Positions 45,117 to 55,068 of a stretch of 64,000 bases of DNA are shown piece by piece (position 1 is the first letter of the stretch; every line of letters begins with the position of its first letter). Position numbers and translations under genes: made by a program. Origin of the DNA: Mesorhizobium sangaii. Lineage in GTDB: Bacteria; Pseudomonadota; Alphaproteobacteria; Rhizobiales; Rhizobiaceae. The notes below the pieces were generated by a model. The model ran no database searches. It worked only from the letters and a program-made list of their open reading frames with translations, and was not told the origin of the DNA. The stretch is taken from assembly GCF_014207355.1 (NCBI RefSeq), contig NZ_JACHEF010000001.1, positions 682,001 to 746,000 of the forward strand. Direction: 5' to 3'.

Positions 45117-46280
45117 ATGTACACGAACACGCTCAGCTTCGGGCATGACGAAGACATCGAGGCGCTGCGTGACTTGGTGCGGCGCTTCGCGCAGGACAGG
45201 ATCGCGCCGGTCGCCGCCGACATCGACCGCTCGAACGAATTCCCGGCGCATCTGTGGGGCGAACTCGGCGCGCTCGGACTGCTCGGCATCACCGCCGACC
45301 CGGATTTCGGCGGCAGCGGCATGGGCTATCTTGCGCATGTGATCGCCGTCGAGGAAATCTCCCGCGCCTCGGCTTCCGTCGGCCTTTCCTACGGCGCCCA
45401 TTCCAATCTCTGCGTCAACCAGATCAATCGCTGGGCGACGCCGGCGCAGAAGGAGAAATTTCTCCCTGCCCTGTGTTCCGGCGAGCGGGTCGGTGCGCTG
45501 GCGATGTCGGAATCCGGCGCCGGCTCGGACGTCGTCTCGCTCAAGCTGCGTGCCGACAAGCGCAATGACCGCTATGTGCTCAACGGCACCAAGATGTGGA
45601 TCACCAATGGGCCGGACGCCGAGACCCTGGTCGTCTATGCCAAGACCGATCCGGATCGGAAATCGCGCGGCATCACCGCCTTCATCGTCGAGAAAGCGAT
45701 GGCCGGGTTCTCGGTGGCGCAAAAACTCGACAAGCTCGGCATGCGCGGCTCCAACACCGGCGAGTTGGTGTTCGAGAATGTCGAAGTGCCGTTCGAAAAC
45801 GTGCTGCATGAGGAAGGTCGCGGCGTCGAGGTACTGATGTCGGGCCTCGACTACGAGCGCACCGTGCTCGCCGGCGGGCCGATCGGCCTGATGGCGGCGT
45901 GCCTTGACGTGGCGATCCCCTATGTGCACGAGCGCAAGCAGTTCGGCCAGCCGATCGGCGAATTCCAGCTGGTGCAAGGCAAGCTCGCCGACATGTACAC
46001 GACGATGAACGCTGCGCGCGCCTACGTCTATGCCGTCGCCGCCGCCTGCGATCGCGGCCAGACGACGCGCAAGGATGCCGCCGGCTGCGTGCTGTTTGCC
46101 GCCGAAAAGGCAACGCAGATGGCGCTCGATGCTCTCCAGCTGCTGGGCGGCAATGGCTACATCAACGACTATCCGACCGGCCGGTTGTTGCGCGACGCCA
46201 AGCTGTACGAAATCGGCGCCGGCACCAGCGAGATCCGCCGCTGGCTGATCGGGCGGGAAATCATGGCTGAGGGGGTGTGA
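45117..46280 (+). CDS. ivd: isovaleryl-CoA dehydrogenase
   Basis: A 387-residue FAD-dependent acyl-CoA dehydrogenase for the third step of leucine degradation, isovaleryl-CoA to 3-methylcrotonyl-CoA. The [17 protein letters not shown] segment (near 245-260) carries the catalytic Glu at the position characteristic of isovaleryl-CoA dehydrogenase. [10 protein letters not shown] and [13 protein letters not shown] are the usual acyl-CoA dehydrogenase signatures. The ATG at 45117 has AGGAGG upstream. Methylcrotonyl-CoA carboxylase follows after an intervening gene. Confidence 0.95.
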   Translation: MYTNTLSFGHDEDIEALRDLVRRFAQDRIAPVAADIDRSNEFPAHLWGELGALGLLGITADPDFGGSGMGYLAHVIAVEEISRASASVGLSYGAHSNLCVNQINRWATPAQKEKFLPALCSGERVGALAMSESGAGSDVVSLKLRADKRNDRYVLNGTKMWITNGPDAETLVVYAKTDPDRKSRGITAFIVEKAMAGFSVAQKLDKLGMRGSNTGELVFENVEVPFENVLHEEGRGVEVLMSGLDYERTVLAGGPIGLMAACLDVAIPYVHERKQFGQPIGEFQLVQGKLADMYTTMNAARAYVYAVAAACDRGQTTRKDAAGCVLFAAEKATQMALDALQLLGGNGYINDYPTGRLLRDAKLYEIGAGTSEIRRWLIGREIMAEGV

Positions 46281-46389
46281 TGTCGCCGCGCAAAGACTGG
46301 CACCGCGTCCGTGACAATGTGGATTGCTCGCCACGGCAAATAGCTGTCTCTTCAACGACTGCGGCATACGGAGATAGGCGAGGCGAAAG

Positions 46390-47265
46390 ATGGTTCCGCT
46401 ACGAGTGAATCCCGTGAACAGGCGCAGGCTATTGTCGATGATTCTTTCTACGCTCTTTGCCAGCCTGCCGCGGCGAGCCAATGCACAGAAGCAGCGCTTT
46501 CCCGACATAGCGGAATTCAGAGGCCTTGTGATTGCCGCCATTAGGCGGCAGCCGGGTGTAGACACCGTGGTTGCGGATCCATCTGATCCCGCGAGGATCA
46601 ATTCGAAGATCGACGATGTCGATATAGGCTCGGATGTCACGAACCTGTTTGGCTATTTGAATTCGTACCCCGATGAAGACGCCGACGCCGCCATCGAGCG
46701 GTTCGCCCGAGCTTCGGCGGGAGCTCGTCTCTCCAAGGTCGGAGAGAATGATCTCGTCGCCGTGATCCGAACCCAACAGCATATCGATCAACTCAAATCG
46801 ATGGGTACGGATCCTCTGCATGAGCCGTTGGTTGGCGAACTTGCGGTCGTATACATGGCCGACCTTCCCGACTCGTTGTCACCGGTTGCGCCAAAGGATT
46901 TCCCTGCACGAGCGCTGTCCGATTTGCGCGTCATAGCGCTGAACAACGTTAAAAAATGGCTGCCCAAAATCGTCTCCGACGACGGGTCCGATATCCTTCA
47001 TCTGTACTACGTCGACGGCAATACGATGCTTTCAACGAGCCTTGTTCTGCTCGATGAATTCTGGCTTACGATCAGTGCGAATTTCCCCGGCGACGTCTTG
47101 TTCGCGGTGCCCCGCCGTGACCAATTGTTCGTCTTCGACGCAAGCAATCCGAAGGCGCAAAACGCAGCCAGGCAGATAATAGACGTCACATTCAAGGATG
47201 GCTTCAATCTGCTGTCCGACAAGATTTTCGAGCGCCGTAACGGCAAGCTCCTGGCTCAAGCGTAG
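46390..47265 (+). CDS. DUF1444-family protein with export signal
   Basis: A 291-residue protein resembling DUF1444 (YtpQ-like), with an N-terminal basic and hydrophobic segment (NRRRLLSMILSTLFASLPRRANA) that looks like a Sec or Tat signal with an RRR. Function is unknown; it has no leucine-pathway enzyme motif. It lies between isovaleryl-CoA dehydrogenase and the carboxylase beta gene and has a more AT-rich, less codon-biased sequence than its neighbours, which suggests a later insertion into the cluster. Confidence 0.75.
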   Translation: MVPLRVNPVNRRRLLSMILSTLFASLPRRANAQKQRFPDIAEFRGLVIAAIRRQPGVDTVVADPSDPARINSKIDDVDIGSDVTNLFGYLNSYPDEDADAAIERFARASAGARLSKVGENDLVAVIRTQQHIDQLKSMGTDPLHEPLVGELAVVYMADLPDSLSPVAPKDFPARALSDLRVIALNNVKKWLPKIVSDDGSDILHLYYVDGNTMLSTSLVLLDEFWLTISANFPGDVLFAVPRRDQLFVFDASNPKAQNAARQIIDVTFKDGFNLLSDKIFERRNGKLLAQA

Positions 47266-47274
47266 AGTTTGGCA

Positions 47275-48882
47275 ATGGCGGTATTGCAATCCCAGATCTC
47301 CCCGTCCTCCGACACCTTCCGCGCCAATGCCGAGCGCATGCGGGCGCTGGTCGCCGACATTGCGGACAAGGCGGCAAGCGTCGAGCGCGGTGGCTCGGAG
47401 GAGGCACGTGAGCGCCACGTTTCCCGCGGCAAACTCCTGCCGCGCGAGCGCCTTGCGCAGTTGCTGGACATCGGCTCGCCCTTCCTCGAGATCGGCCAGT
47501 TCGCCGCATGGTCGATGTATGGCGAGGAGATTTCCGCGGCCGGAATGATCGCCGGCATCGGCCGCGTTGAAGGCACCGAGGTGATGGTCGTCGTCAACGA
47601 CGCCACGGTGAAGGGCGGCACCTACTATCCGTTGACAGTGAAGAAGCATCTGCGGGCGCAGGAGATCGCGCTGCAGAACAATCTGCCTTGCATCTATCTG
47701 GTCGACAGCGGCGGCGCCAATCTGCCCAACCAAGATGAGGTGTTTCCCGACCGCGAGCATTTCGGCCGCATCTTCTACAACCAGGCCAACATGTCGGCGG
47801 CCGGCATCCCGCAGATCGCCTGCGTGATGGGTTCCTGCACGGCGGGCGGCGCTTATGTGCCGGCGATGTCCGACGAGACCATCATGGTGCGCAACCAGGC
47901 GACCATCTTCCTCGGCGGCCCGCCGCTGGTGAAAGCCGCCACCGGTGAAGACGTCAGCGCCGAGGACCTCGGCGGCGCGGACGTGCACACGCGGCTTTCC
48001 GGCGTTGCCGACCACTATGCGCTGGATGACGACCATGCGCTTGCCATCTGTCGTCGTATCGTCAAGAATCTCAATCGAAACAAGACTGTAAGCCTGCACT
48101 TACAGACATCGATTCCGCCGCTTCACGCAGCCGATGAACTCTACGGCATCGTGCCGACGGACCTGCGCCAGCCCTATGACGTGCGCGAAGTGATCGCGCG
48201 CATCGTCGACGGCTCCGAATTCGACGAGTTCAAGCAGAACTACGGCACCACGCTGATCACCGGCTTTGCCCATCTCCATGGCATGCCGGTCGGCATCGTC
48301 GCCAACAATGGCGTGCTGTTTTCCGAGAGCGCGCTGAAGGGCGCGCACTTCATCGAATTGTGCTGCCAGCGCAAGATCCCGCTGGTCTTCCTGCAGAACA
48401 TCACCGGCTTCATGGTCGGTCGAAAATACGAAGCGGGCGGCATCGCCAAGGACGGCGCCAAGCTGGTGATGGCTGTGGCCACCGCCAGAGTGCCGAAGGT
48501 CACTGTTATCATCGGCGGTTCGTTCGGCGCCGGCAATTACGGCATGTGCGGCCGCGCCTATTCACCGCGCTTCCTGTGGATGTGGCCGAACGCCCGCATC
48601 TCGGTGATGGGCGGCGAGCAAGCGGCGACGGTGCTCGCCATGGTCAAGCGCGAAGGCATCGAGCGCAAGGGTGGCGAATGGAGCGCCGAGGAGGAGGCGA
48701 AATTCAAGAAGCCGATCCTGATGAAATACGAGCATGAAGGGCACCCGCTCTACTCGTCCGCCCGCCTTTGGGACGACGGCATCATCGACCCGGCGAAGAC
48801 GCGCGACGTGCTGGCGCTAAGCCTGTCCGCCGCGCTCAATGCCGAGATCGAGGAGACGCGCTTCGGCGTGTTCAGGATGTGA
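47275..48882 (+). CDS. mccB: methylcrotonyl-CoA carboxylase beta subunit
   Basis: A 535-residue carboxyltransferase subunit that transfers CO2 from biotin to 3-methylcrotonyl-CoA. The acyl-CoA carboxyltransferase motifs are [39 protein letters not shown] and [20 protein letters not shown]. The ATG at 47275 is chosen; a TTG two codons upstream is possible. It is ten bases after the DUF1444 stop. Its alpha subunit is about 1.1 kb downstream. Confidence 0.96.
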   Translation: MAVLQSQISPSSDTFRANAERMRALVADIADKAASVERGGSEEARERHVSRGKLLPRERLAQLLDIGSPFLEIGQFAAWSMYGEEISAAGMIAGIGRVEGTEVMVVVNDATVKGGTYYPLTVKKHLRAQEIALQNNLPCIYLVDSGGANLPNQDEVFPDREHFGRIFYNQANMSAAGIPQIACVMGSCTAGGAYVPAMSDETIMVRNQATIFLGGPPLVKAATGEDVSAEDLGGADVHTRLSGVADHYALDDDHALAICRRIVKNLNRNKTVSLHLQTSIPPLHAADELYGIVPTDLRQPYDVREVIARIVDGSEFDEFKQNYGTTLITGFAHLHGMPVGIVANNGVLFSESALKGAHFIELCCQRKIPLVFLQNITGFMVGRKYEAGGIAKDGAKLVMAVATARVPKVTVIIGGSFGAGNYGMCGRAYSPRFLWMWPNARISVMGGEQAATVLAMVKREGIERKGGEWSAEEEAKFKKPILMKYEHEGHPLYSSARLWDDGIIDPAKTRDVLALSLSAALNAEIEETRFGVFRM

Positions 48883-48883
48883 C

Positions 48884-49411
48884 ATGAACGACCGTCCGCG
48901 GATTCAGGTTCATACCGGCGACATCACCAAGCTGGCAGTCGATGCCATCGTCAACGCCGCCAACACCTCGCTTCTCGGTGGTGGCGGGGTCGATGGCGCT
49001 ATCCATCGCGCTGCCGGCCGCGAGCTCGAGTTCGAATGCCGCATGTTGAATGGATGCAAGGTCGGCGAAGCCAAGATCACCAAGGGCTATGAACTTCCGG
49101 CGCGGTACGTCATCCACACGGTCGGCCCGGTTTGGCAAGGCGGCGGCAAGGGCGAAGCCGAACTGCTGGCCTCCTGCTATATCCGCTCGCTCGAACTCGC
49201 CACGGCCAATGACTGCCGCACCGTTGCGTTTCCGGCGATCTCGACGGGTGTCTACCGCTATCCGAAAGATGAAGCGACGCAGATCGCCGTCGACACGGTC
49301 AGCACGTTCATCGAGAAACGAACAATGCCGGAAGCCGTCACTTTTTGCTGCTTCGACGACCAAACGGCGGAACTATACCGGCAGGCCGTTGCTGCCCTGC
49401 GAAAAGGCTGA
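48884..49411 (+). CDS. macrodomain O-acetyl-ADP-ribose deacetylase (YmdB-like)
   Basis: A 175-residue macrodomain. The ADP-ribose pocket shows [27 protein letters not shown] and the catalytic loop [12 protein letters not shown]. Members deacetylate O-acetyl-ADP-ribose made by sirtuins or remove ADP-ribose from proteins. The ATG follows the mccB stop by one base, so it is translated with the carboxylase. The functional link to leucine degradation is not established. Confidence 0.94.
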   Translation: MNDRPRIQVHTGDITKLAVDAIVNAANTSLLGGGGVDGAIHRAAGRELEFECRMLNGCKVGEAKITKGYELPARYVIHTVGPVWQGGGKGEAELLASCYIRSLELATANDCRTVAFPAISTGVYRYPKDEATQIAVDTVSTFIEKRTMPEAVTFCCFDDQTAELYRQAVAALRKG

Positions 49412-49531
49412 GCTGCATGGACCAACCGATTCACCAGAATAGGCTGCGCCGAATCTCCGCTGGCCAGCTGACGGCGAGACAAAATATTCGCTATCGCTCA
49501 TCCTGCACAGTGCAATGGGGACAGGGCGGAA

Positions 49532-49909
49532 ATGAAACTGAAATATTCCCAGAAGACGATTGCTTCGATTCTTGCAAGTTTGCTCATATTCGCAACGCAT
49601 GGCATCGGCTCGGCGGAATCGCTGGCGGGCAAGATGGGCGACAAGCGGTTTTCTCCGACCTTGTCGCTCGACCCGAAGGAAGCCTGCTACAAATCCTACC
49701 TTGCCTATATCGCGGCGAGCGGCCATTCAGCCTACGCCACGACGTTCTATTCACGCGTCGTCGATCTCCACATTTTCTGCAGCGGAAAGCTGAACGCACC
49801 TTTGCAGAAGGCCGCCGAGGAGACTGCCTTGCGTATCTGTCGGAGCGGCTTCGTCAGGTGGAAGGTCAAGACCGCAAGCGGCGGCTGCGCGATCGCTGCG
49901 TCGAAGTAA
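49532..49909 (+). CDS. small secreted hypothetical protein
   Basis: A 125-residue protein I do not recognise. It has a signal peptide (ILASLLIFATHGIGSAES) and a mature part with four Cys residues (in EACYKS, IFCSGK, RICRSG and GGCAI), consistent with two disulfides in the periplasm. It is located between the macrodomain gene and mccA, on the same strand, with GGACAGGGCGGAA upstream of the ATG. Confidence 0.8.
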   Translation: MKLKYSQKTIASILASLLIFATHGIGSAESLAGKMGDKRFSPTLSLDPKEACYKSYLAYIAASGHSAYATTFYSRVVDLHIFCSGKLNAPLQKAAEETALRICRSGFVRWKVKTASGGCAIAASK

Positions 49910-49955
49910 GCCGGCGGCCAGACTGGCGCCGCCCGAGGCAAACCCGGGAGGCTCC

Positions 49956-51938
49956 ATGTTCGCCAAGATCCTGATCGCCAATCGCGGCGAGATCGCTTGT
50001 CGTGTCATCCGCACGGCGCGCAAGCTGGGCGTGCACACCGTTGCCGTCTATTCGGATGCCGATGCGAAATCCCTGCATGTCGAGTTGGCCGACGAAGCCG
50101 TGCACATCGGCCCCTCGCCTGTCGGCGAAAGCTATCTGCGTGGCGACAAGATTGTCGCCGCGGCGCTGGCGACCGGCGCGCAAGCCATTCATCCCGGTTA
50201 CGGCTTCCTGTCGGAAAACCCCGATTTCGTCGATCAGGTAGCGGCGGCGGGGCTGGTCTTTATCGGCCCGTCGGCGGCCTCGATCCGTGCCATGGGGCTG
50301 AAGGATGCCGCCAAGCGGCTGATGGAAAAGGCCGGCGTGCCGGTGGTGCCGGGCTACCATGGCGAGGCGCAGGAGATCGTGGTGCTTGCCTCCAAGGCGC
50401 GCGAGATCGGCTATCCCGTCCTGATCAAGGCGCGCGCCGGCGGCGGCGGCAAGGGCATGCGCCGGGTCGAGCATCCCGATGAGTTTTCCGAGGCGCTGTC
50501 CAGCGCGCGACGCGAGGCAAAGGCCGCTTTCGGCGATGACCGCGTGCTGGTCGAGAAATATGTCGACAAGCCGCGCCATATTGAGGTGCAGGTGTTCGGC
50601 GACAACTTCGGCAATGCCGTGCATCTCTACGAACGCGACTGCTCGGCACAGCGCCGCCACCAGAAGGTGATCGAGGAAGCCCCCGCACCCGGCATGACTC
50701 CGGCGTTGCGCAAGGCGATGACGGACGCGGCGGTGAAAGCCGCCCAGGCGATCAATTATTCCGGCGCCGGCACCATCGAGTTCATCGTCGATGCCTCGCA
50801 GGGCCTCAAGGCCGACCGCTTCTGGTTCATGGAAATGAACACCCGCCTGCAGGTCGAACACCCGGTCACCGAAATGGTCACCGGCACCGACCTGGTCGAG
50901 TGGCAATTGCGGGTCGCCAGCGGCGAAAAGCTGCCGAAGACGCAGAGCGAGATCGCGCTTTCCGGTCATGCCTTCGAGGCCCGCATCTATGCCGAGGACG
51001 CGACAAAGGGGTTCCTGCCGGCGACCGGCACCTTGCATCATCTGAAGTTTCCGGACGCGGCCCCTGAAGGCGCCACGATGCGCATCGAGACCGGCGTGCG
51101 GGCCGGCGATGCCATCTCGCCCTATTACGACCCGATGATCGCCAAGTTGGTCGTCCACGCAAAGGATAGGCCAGCGGCCCTGGAAGCGCTCGGCACGGCG
51201 CTGTCGCAAATCGAGATCGCCGGCTCGACCGTCAACACTGCCTTTCTCGCCGCTCTGGCCGCCGATCCGGACTTTGCCGCGGGCGATGTCGACACCGGCT
51301 TGATCGCCAGGCATCAACCGGCATTGACCGAGGTCGCGCGGCCGAGCGATGAAGCCGTTGCGGCAGCCGCGCTTGCGGCCTCGGGTGCCGGCGCATTGCC
51401 GTCGTCGAGCGACCCATGGTCGTCGCTTGCCGGCTATGCGCATTTCCACAGCGTGGCCCGGCGCACACGGTTGAAGTTCGGCGAAATCGATATAGCGGCA
51501 AGGGTTTCGATGCGACCGGACGGGCGGTTCCAGGTGGCGCTGGACGAGCCCTATGACAATGCCAACGCGCATGATTTTCGCGCCACGCCACGCCTCGCCC
51601 GCTGGCCAGGCCATATCACTGTGTTCGAAGGCGCTGTTGGCCATACCTTCGCGGTGCCGGACCCGCTGGCACGGGCGGATGAGGCGGCGGCAGGCGCCGG
51701 CAGCCTGCGCGCGCCGATGCCGGGACTGGTCAAGCTGGTGCGCGCGGCAAAAGGCGATGCCGTGATCAAGGGCCAGCCGCTGCTGATCCTTGAAGCGATG
51801 AAGATGGAGCACACCATTGCCGCGCCGCATGATGGGGTGATCGCCGAGATCGCTACCGAAGGGGCGCAGGTCACCGACGGGACGGTGCTGGTGCGGTTCG
51901 TCGAGGATCAGAGCGCCCCGACCGCGGCCGCAAGCTGA
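49956..51938 (+). CDS. mccA: methylcrotonyl-CoA carboxylase alpha subunit
   Basis: A 660-residue biotin-dependent subunit: biotin carboxylase (about 1-450) with ATP-grasp signatures (RAGGGGKGMRRV, FMEMNTRLQVEHPVTE) and a C-terminal biotinyl domain with the biotin lysine in EAMKMEH. It carboxylates biotin with ATP and bicarbonate for the beta subunit. Start at 49956 gives the standard MFAKILIANRGEIACRVIRT. The HMG-CoA lyase usually downstream is not present here; the next gene is on the other strand. Confidence 0.96.
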   Translation: MFAKILIANRGEIACRVIRTARKLGVHTVAVYSDADAKSLHVELADEAVHIGPSPVGESYLRGDKIVAAALATGAQAIHPGYGFLSENPDFVDQVAAAGLVFIGPSAASIRAMGLKDAAKRLMEKAGVPVVPGYHGEAQEIVVLASKAREIGYPVLIKARAGGGGKGMRRVEHPDEFSEALSSARREAKAAFGDDRVLVEKYVDKPRHIEVQVFGDNFGNAVHLYERDCSAQRRHQKVIEEAPAPGMTPALRKAMTDAAVKAAQAINYSGAGTIEFIVDASQGLKADRFWFMEMNTRLQVEHPVTEMVTGTDLVEWQLRVASGEKLPKTQSEIALSGHAFEARIYAEDATKGFLPATGTLHHLKFPDAAPEGATMRIETGVRAGDAISPYYDPMIAKLVVHAKDRPAALEALGTALSQIEIAGSTVNTAFLAALAADPDFAAGDVDTGLIARHQPALTEVARPSDEAVAAAALAASGAGALPSSSDPWSSLAGYAHFHSVARRTRLKFGEIDIAARVSMRPDGRFQVALDEPYDNANAHDFRATPRLARWPGHITVFEGAVGHTFAVPDPLARADEAAAGAGSLRAPMPGLVKLVRAAKGDAVIKGQPLLILEAMKMEHTIAAPHDGVIAEIATEGAQVTDGTVLVRFVEDQSAPTAAAS

Positions 51939-52125
51939 TAGCCGAAAGCGGGCGATGGATTGCAAGGGAAATGGTCGGGACGCCGGCGGGCCTGGGTCCC
52001 GCCAGCGCGCGTTTCGGTGAAGCGATGGCGGGACCGCGTTGCATGACGTGTCGGCGTCGCCCTCGTTGACCAGACATCTCTGCCGCCGCTCTGGCCGCAG
52101 CGCGCCGGCACGGGCGAGCCGCCCT

Positions 52126-52548
52126 TCAGTGGTGATGAGCGGAAACGCTCTTGACGTATTCGGACACCATTTCCCTCGGTGCCGACTGACTGACGTCGCC
52201 GACGCTAAGGATGCCGACCATCCGCATATTCTTGTTGATCACCGGCAACCTGCGGATTTTCAGTTCTTCCATGTGCTGTACGGCCTTGGCCAGATCGTCG
52301 TCTTCCCGGCAGCAGTGAATGCCGGTCGTCATGACATCGCGCGCCGTTGCCGTGCGGCCGTCGAATCCATCGTCCGCCAGTCCTTTGCAGACAATATCGC
52401 GGTCGGTCACCATTCCGATCAGTCGGTCGTTCTCTCCAATGGGAATCGACCCGATATCCTGGGCTCGCATCATTTTCGCCAGTTCGGTGACATCAGTTTC
52501 GGGGCTGACCCAGTCGACACCCTTATGCATTGCGTCTTTGACTTTCAT
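52126..52548 (-). CDS. tandem CBS-domain protein
   Basis: A 140-residue protein made of two CBS motifs (about 5-60 and 70-125), each with the GxxxV...D pattern (IPIGENDRLIGMVTDRDIV and LPVINKNMRMVGILSVGDVS). Such pairs bind adenosine nucleotides and act as energy sensors. No other domain is attached, so a partner protein is expected elsewhere. The C-terminus is His-rich (SAHHH). Confidence 0.93.
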   Translation of the reverse strand: MKVKDAMHKGVDWVSPETDVTELAKMMRAQDIGSIPIGENDRLIGMVTDRDIVCKGLADDGFDGRTATARDVMTTGIHCCREDDDLAKAVQHMEELKIRRLPVINKNMRMVGILSVGDVSQSAPREMVSEYVKSVSAHHH

Positions 52549-52946
52549 GGCGGACCTCCCTTGCTGGGTTGGTGAATGTCCCCCTGTCCCATCTTAACGC
52601 GGGCGGGGTTTGACTGCCAGAGGCCATCATCCAGACCCGCGTTTTAGAATGGTTATCGGTGTCGCCGATGACCCCTTTTGCGGTTGGTTGTCATGCGTCC
52701 GATACACTCCGCAATAGCGCCTACATCTCGTTGTTTTCGGTGATGCCGGCTTCGCCTCCTCGCCGATATATCTTTCAGCCGACGGAACGTTTGTACTCGC
52801 CCGGTGTTATCACCATGATCTCCGCATAGGGATCATAAAGGGCCTTGCCCCCTCCAGGCCCTGGTTTGAGTCCGCTGTCTCCCCGGCAGCGGACCCGACA
52901 CATTCAGTGATCGCTCGATCCCTCCAAACGCAAAATGCCCTACGAC
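52549..52946. other. gene-free stretch upstream of CBS gene
   Basis: About 400 bases. It holds the CBS promoter area. AACGCGGG at 52596-52603 is inverted to CCCGCGTT at 52636-52643, a weak stem with a long loop. I see no gene. Confidence 0.5.
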
Positions 52947-53135
52947 CTAACTGCCTCCGGCTCGACTGAATACAACCGTGCCATCGTCTTTGCGTATTTC
53001 CACCGCTACGATACCGTCATCCCGCTTCCGAGCGGCAAAGGTCGCAAAGACGTGGTCCCTCGCAGCCTTCTCGGCATCGAATGGCGTCTTTTCAACGACG
53101 CCCTGTTTCCCATACCAAATCACTGTGTAGGCCAC
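52947..53135 (-). CDS. small hypothetical protein (62 aa)
   Basis: A 62-residue protein with strands YTVIWYG and GIVAVEIRKDDGTVVFS around the helix DAEKAARDHVFATFAARK. The best start is a GTG at 53135, preceded by AAGGAG at a spacing of ten bases; it lies 15 bases after the stop of the next small gene upstream. I do not recognise a named family. The alpha/beta pattern suggests a compact cytoplasmic domain. Confidence 0.65.
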   Translation of the reverse strand: MAYTVIWYGKQGVVEKTPFDAEKAARDHVFATFAARKRDDGIVAVEIRKDDGTVVFSRAGGS

Positions 53136-53149
53136 CGCTGCGATGCTCC

Positions 53150-53353
53150 TTACTCCGCCGATCCATTGTCGGCAAAGGGTGAGGCGCTCGGGACGCACTG
53201 CAGTGACCAGCCGGCCGGTGTCGGCTGCTTCTGATATTCGGTGATGGCGGCGGTGCATTGTTCGCGCTTGTCGAAGGTGCTGGGCAGCACGACCATTCCG
53301 CCTTGCGGACCGGCGATTACTAGATACCAGATCAACGCTGCGGTCGAAGCCAT
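53150..53353 (-). CDS. small hypothetical protein (67 aa)
   Basis: A 67-residue protein with a short hydrophobic N-terminus (TAALIWYLVIAGPQGGMVVLP) and a Cys-containing C-terminal segment (REQCTAAITEYQKQ and SLQCVPS). The pattern looks like the short exported hypothetical proteins common in Rhizobiales. The ATG at 53353 starts it. It is upstream of, and probably co-transcribed with, the GTG-started 62-residue gene. Confidence 0.65.
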   Translation of the reverse strand: MASTAALIWYLVIAGPQGGMVVLPSTFDKREQCTAAITEYQKQPTPAGWSLQCVPSASPFADNGSAE

Positions 53354-53828
53354 GGGAAATTCCTTTTTTCCGCCCGCTCGGGAGCCGCGGATGGGTCGGA
53401 CGACGTCAATTAGACTTCGGCCGGGTGGCGAAAGCATGGCCGGCGCGCAAGCTTCGCCCTCGCAAGGGCGTGCTTGACCATTTCAGTAGGAGGAAGAAGG
53501 CCGGCGCCAGGAGGCGCCCGGCCAAACTGGGAATTGCCGCGACGAGATGGCTTCTGGCGGCGCTTGGCCACCAATAAAATATAAAGCGCAATCCCGGCTC
53601 ATATTGTCGAGATTATCAGTTCGACCTTGATGATCATCCGATCGGCCGTAGCAGAAAATCATATATATACAGTTTTACTTAAAGACCTTTTTCCCGTCAA
53701 TCCTGCGGAAATTTGCTTTAGGTTTATTTGTGGCCTATGCTTTCTGCAGGGTTTGATATCTGCAAACAATGGGTTAGCGTTGACGGGATCGGGCGGATTT
53801 CCTTACGCGGCCTTTCGGGGGAAAACCC
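53354..53828. other. intergenic region with GC hairpin and pilus promoter area
   Basis: About 475 bases. GGCCGGCGCC near 53500 pairs with GGCGCCCGGCC as a near-perfect hairpin that may terminate transcription. From about 53570 to 53740 the DNA turns AT-rich and should hold the promoter of the pilus operon. No gene is evident. Confidence 0.5.
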
Positions 53829-54326
53829 ATGAAGCCTTCAATCAAAGCGCTCGCTTTGACCGCCGCATTTCCGTTGCTGTGGTTCAGTCCCGCTCAGGCA
53901 GCGACCGCTACCGGCAACATGACAGTCCGGATAACCATCCAGGCGGAGTGCAAGGTTCAGACCGCGACCGATATGGATTTCGGCACGAACGGTGTCATTG
54001 ACGCCAATGTCGACCAGACCAGCACCATTTCAGTGCAATGCACCAACAGTACGCCCTACAATGTGGGCCTGAGTGCTGGTGCTGGCGCCGGGGCGACGAT
54101 TGCCGTCCGCAAGATGACTGGCCCAGCGGCCGCGGTCGTCAACTACTCGCTTTATCGTGACGTCGCGCGAGCCCAGCTATGGGGCACCACCATAGGCACC
54201 GACACGGTGGCCGGCACCGGCAATGGCGCCGCGCAACCGCTGACGGTCTATGGACGCGTGCCGCCGCAAACAACGCCAGGCGCGGGTGTCTACACAGACA
54301 CGGTTGCGATCACCGTCACCTATTAG
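53829..54326 (+). CDS. spore-coat-U domain pilin subunit
   Basis: A 165-residue secreted protein of the SCPU family. Signal peptide ends near PAQAATA; the mature domain shows the pilin-like VRITIQAECKVQTATDMDFGTNGV and ends in VYTDTVAITVTY, a terminal beta-strand. In archaic chaperone-usher systems such SCPU proteins are pilus subunits. It is first of four genes: pilin, chaperone, usher, tip. Two Cys residues fit the one disulfide of these folds. Confidence 0.9.
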   Translation: MKPSIKALALTAAFPLLWFSPAQAATATGNMTVRITIQAECKVQTATDMDFGTNGVIDANVDQTSTISVQCTNSTPYNVGLSAGAGAGATIAVRKMTGPAAAVVNYSLYRDVARAQLWGTTIGTDTVAGTGNGAAQPLTVYGRVPPQTTPGAGVYTDTVAITVTY

Positions 54327-54351
54327 GGTGCTGTCAAACAAGGAGGACGCC

Positions 54352-55068
54352 ATGCGTTCCATGCTCAAAAGCATTGGCGCGATCGCGCTTTTACTGCTCG
54401 CGGCCGGTTTGGCGCAAGCAGCGTCGCTTCGGGTGGCGCCGACCAACATCGAGATGATCGCGCCGGACAGCGCGGCGGTCTTGACCCTGCGCAATGAGGC
54501 GAAACAGCCCATCAACGTACAGATGAGGGTGTTTCGCTGGACGCAAGAGGGCGGCATCGAACGGCTCGAGCCGACCAGTGATGTTGTTGCCAGTCCCCCG
54601 GCTGCGAAGCTTGGCCCCGGCGCCAACTATCTGGTGCGGGTTGTGCGCGTATCGAAATCAGCCGTTGCGGGCGAGGAAAGTTATCGTGTCATCATCGACG
54701 AACTTTCTGATCCGTCGAGAAAGAAGGCCGGCACCGTCAGTCTGGTCCTGCGCTATTCAGTTCCGGTGTTCTTTCGCAATCCCGATGCGGCTGCTCCAAA
54801 TGTTTCCTGGAGCCTCTCGGGCAAGGGTCGCAAGCTGGTCCTGACAGCAAGAAACTCCGGCGAAAGTCGCTTGAGATTGTCCGATTTGACGCTGACGCAA
54901 AGCGGGCGAAAACTCGGCAGCCGAAACGGTCTTGTCGGCTACGTGCTCGGCGGTGCGACCATGCAATGGCCGGTCGCGGGGAAGGCGCTTTCGGGCGGGG
55001 CAGTTTCGCTGTCGGCCCAGAGCGATTTTGGACCGTTCGATGCCAACGTTGCGATCAAAGGCCAGTAG
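54352..55068 (+). CDS. archaic pilus periplasmic chaperone
   Basis: A 238-residue periplasmic chaperone of the FimC/PapD type as used by the Csu-like systems. A signal peptide (ending LAQAAS) precedes an N-terminal immunoglobulin-like domain with ASLRVAPTNIEMIAPDSAAVLTLRN and VVRVSK, then a C-terminal domain. It donates a beta-strand to subunits on the way to the usher. The ATG at 54352 lies 25 bases after the pilin stop. It overlaps the usher gene by 29 bases. Confidence 0.9.
   Translation: MRSMLKSIGAIALLLLAAGLAQAASLRVAPTNIEMIAPDSAAVLTLRNEAKQPINVQMRVFRWTQEGGIERLEPTSDVVASPPAAKLGPGANYLVRVVRVSKSAVAGEESYRVIIDELSDPSRKKAGTVSLVLRYSVPVFFRNPDAAAPNVSWSLSGKGRKLVLTARNSGESRLRLSDLTLTQSGRKLGSRNGLVGYVLGGATMQWPVAGKALSGGAVSLSAQSDFGPFDANVAIKGQ

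Noticed and set aside
49866..51965. Long minus-strand open frame opposite mccA
   Set aside because: Antisense shadow of a well-supported carboxylase gene; Arg/His/Gly-rich translation with no domain.
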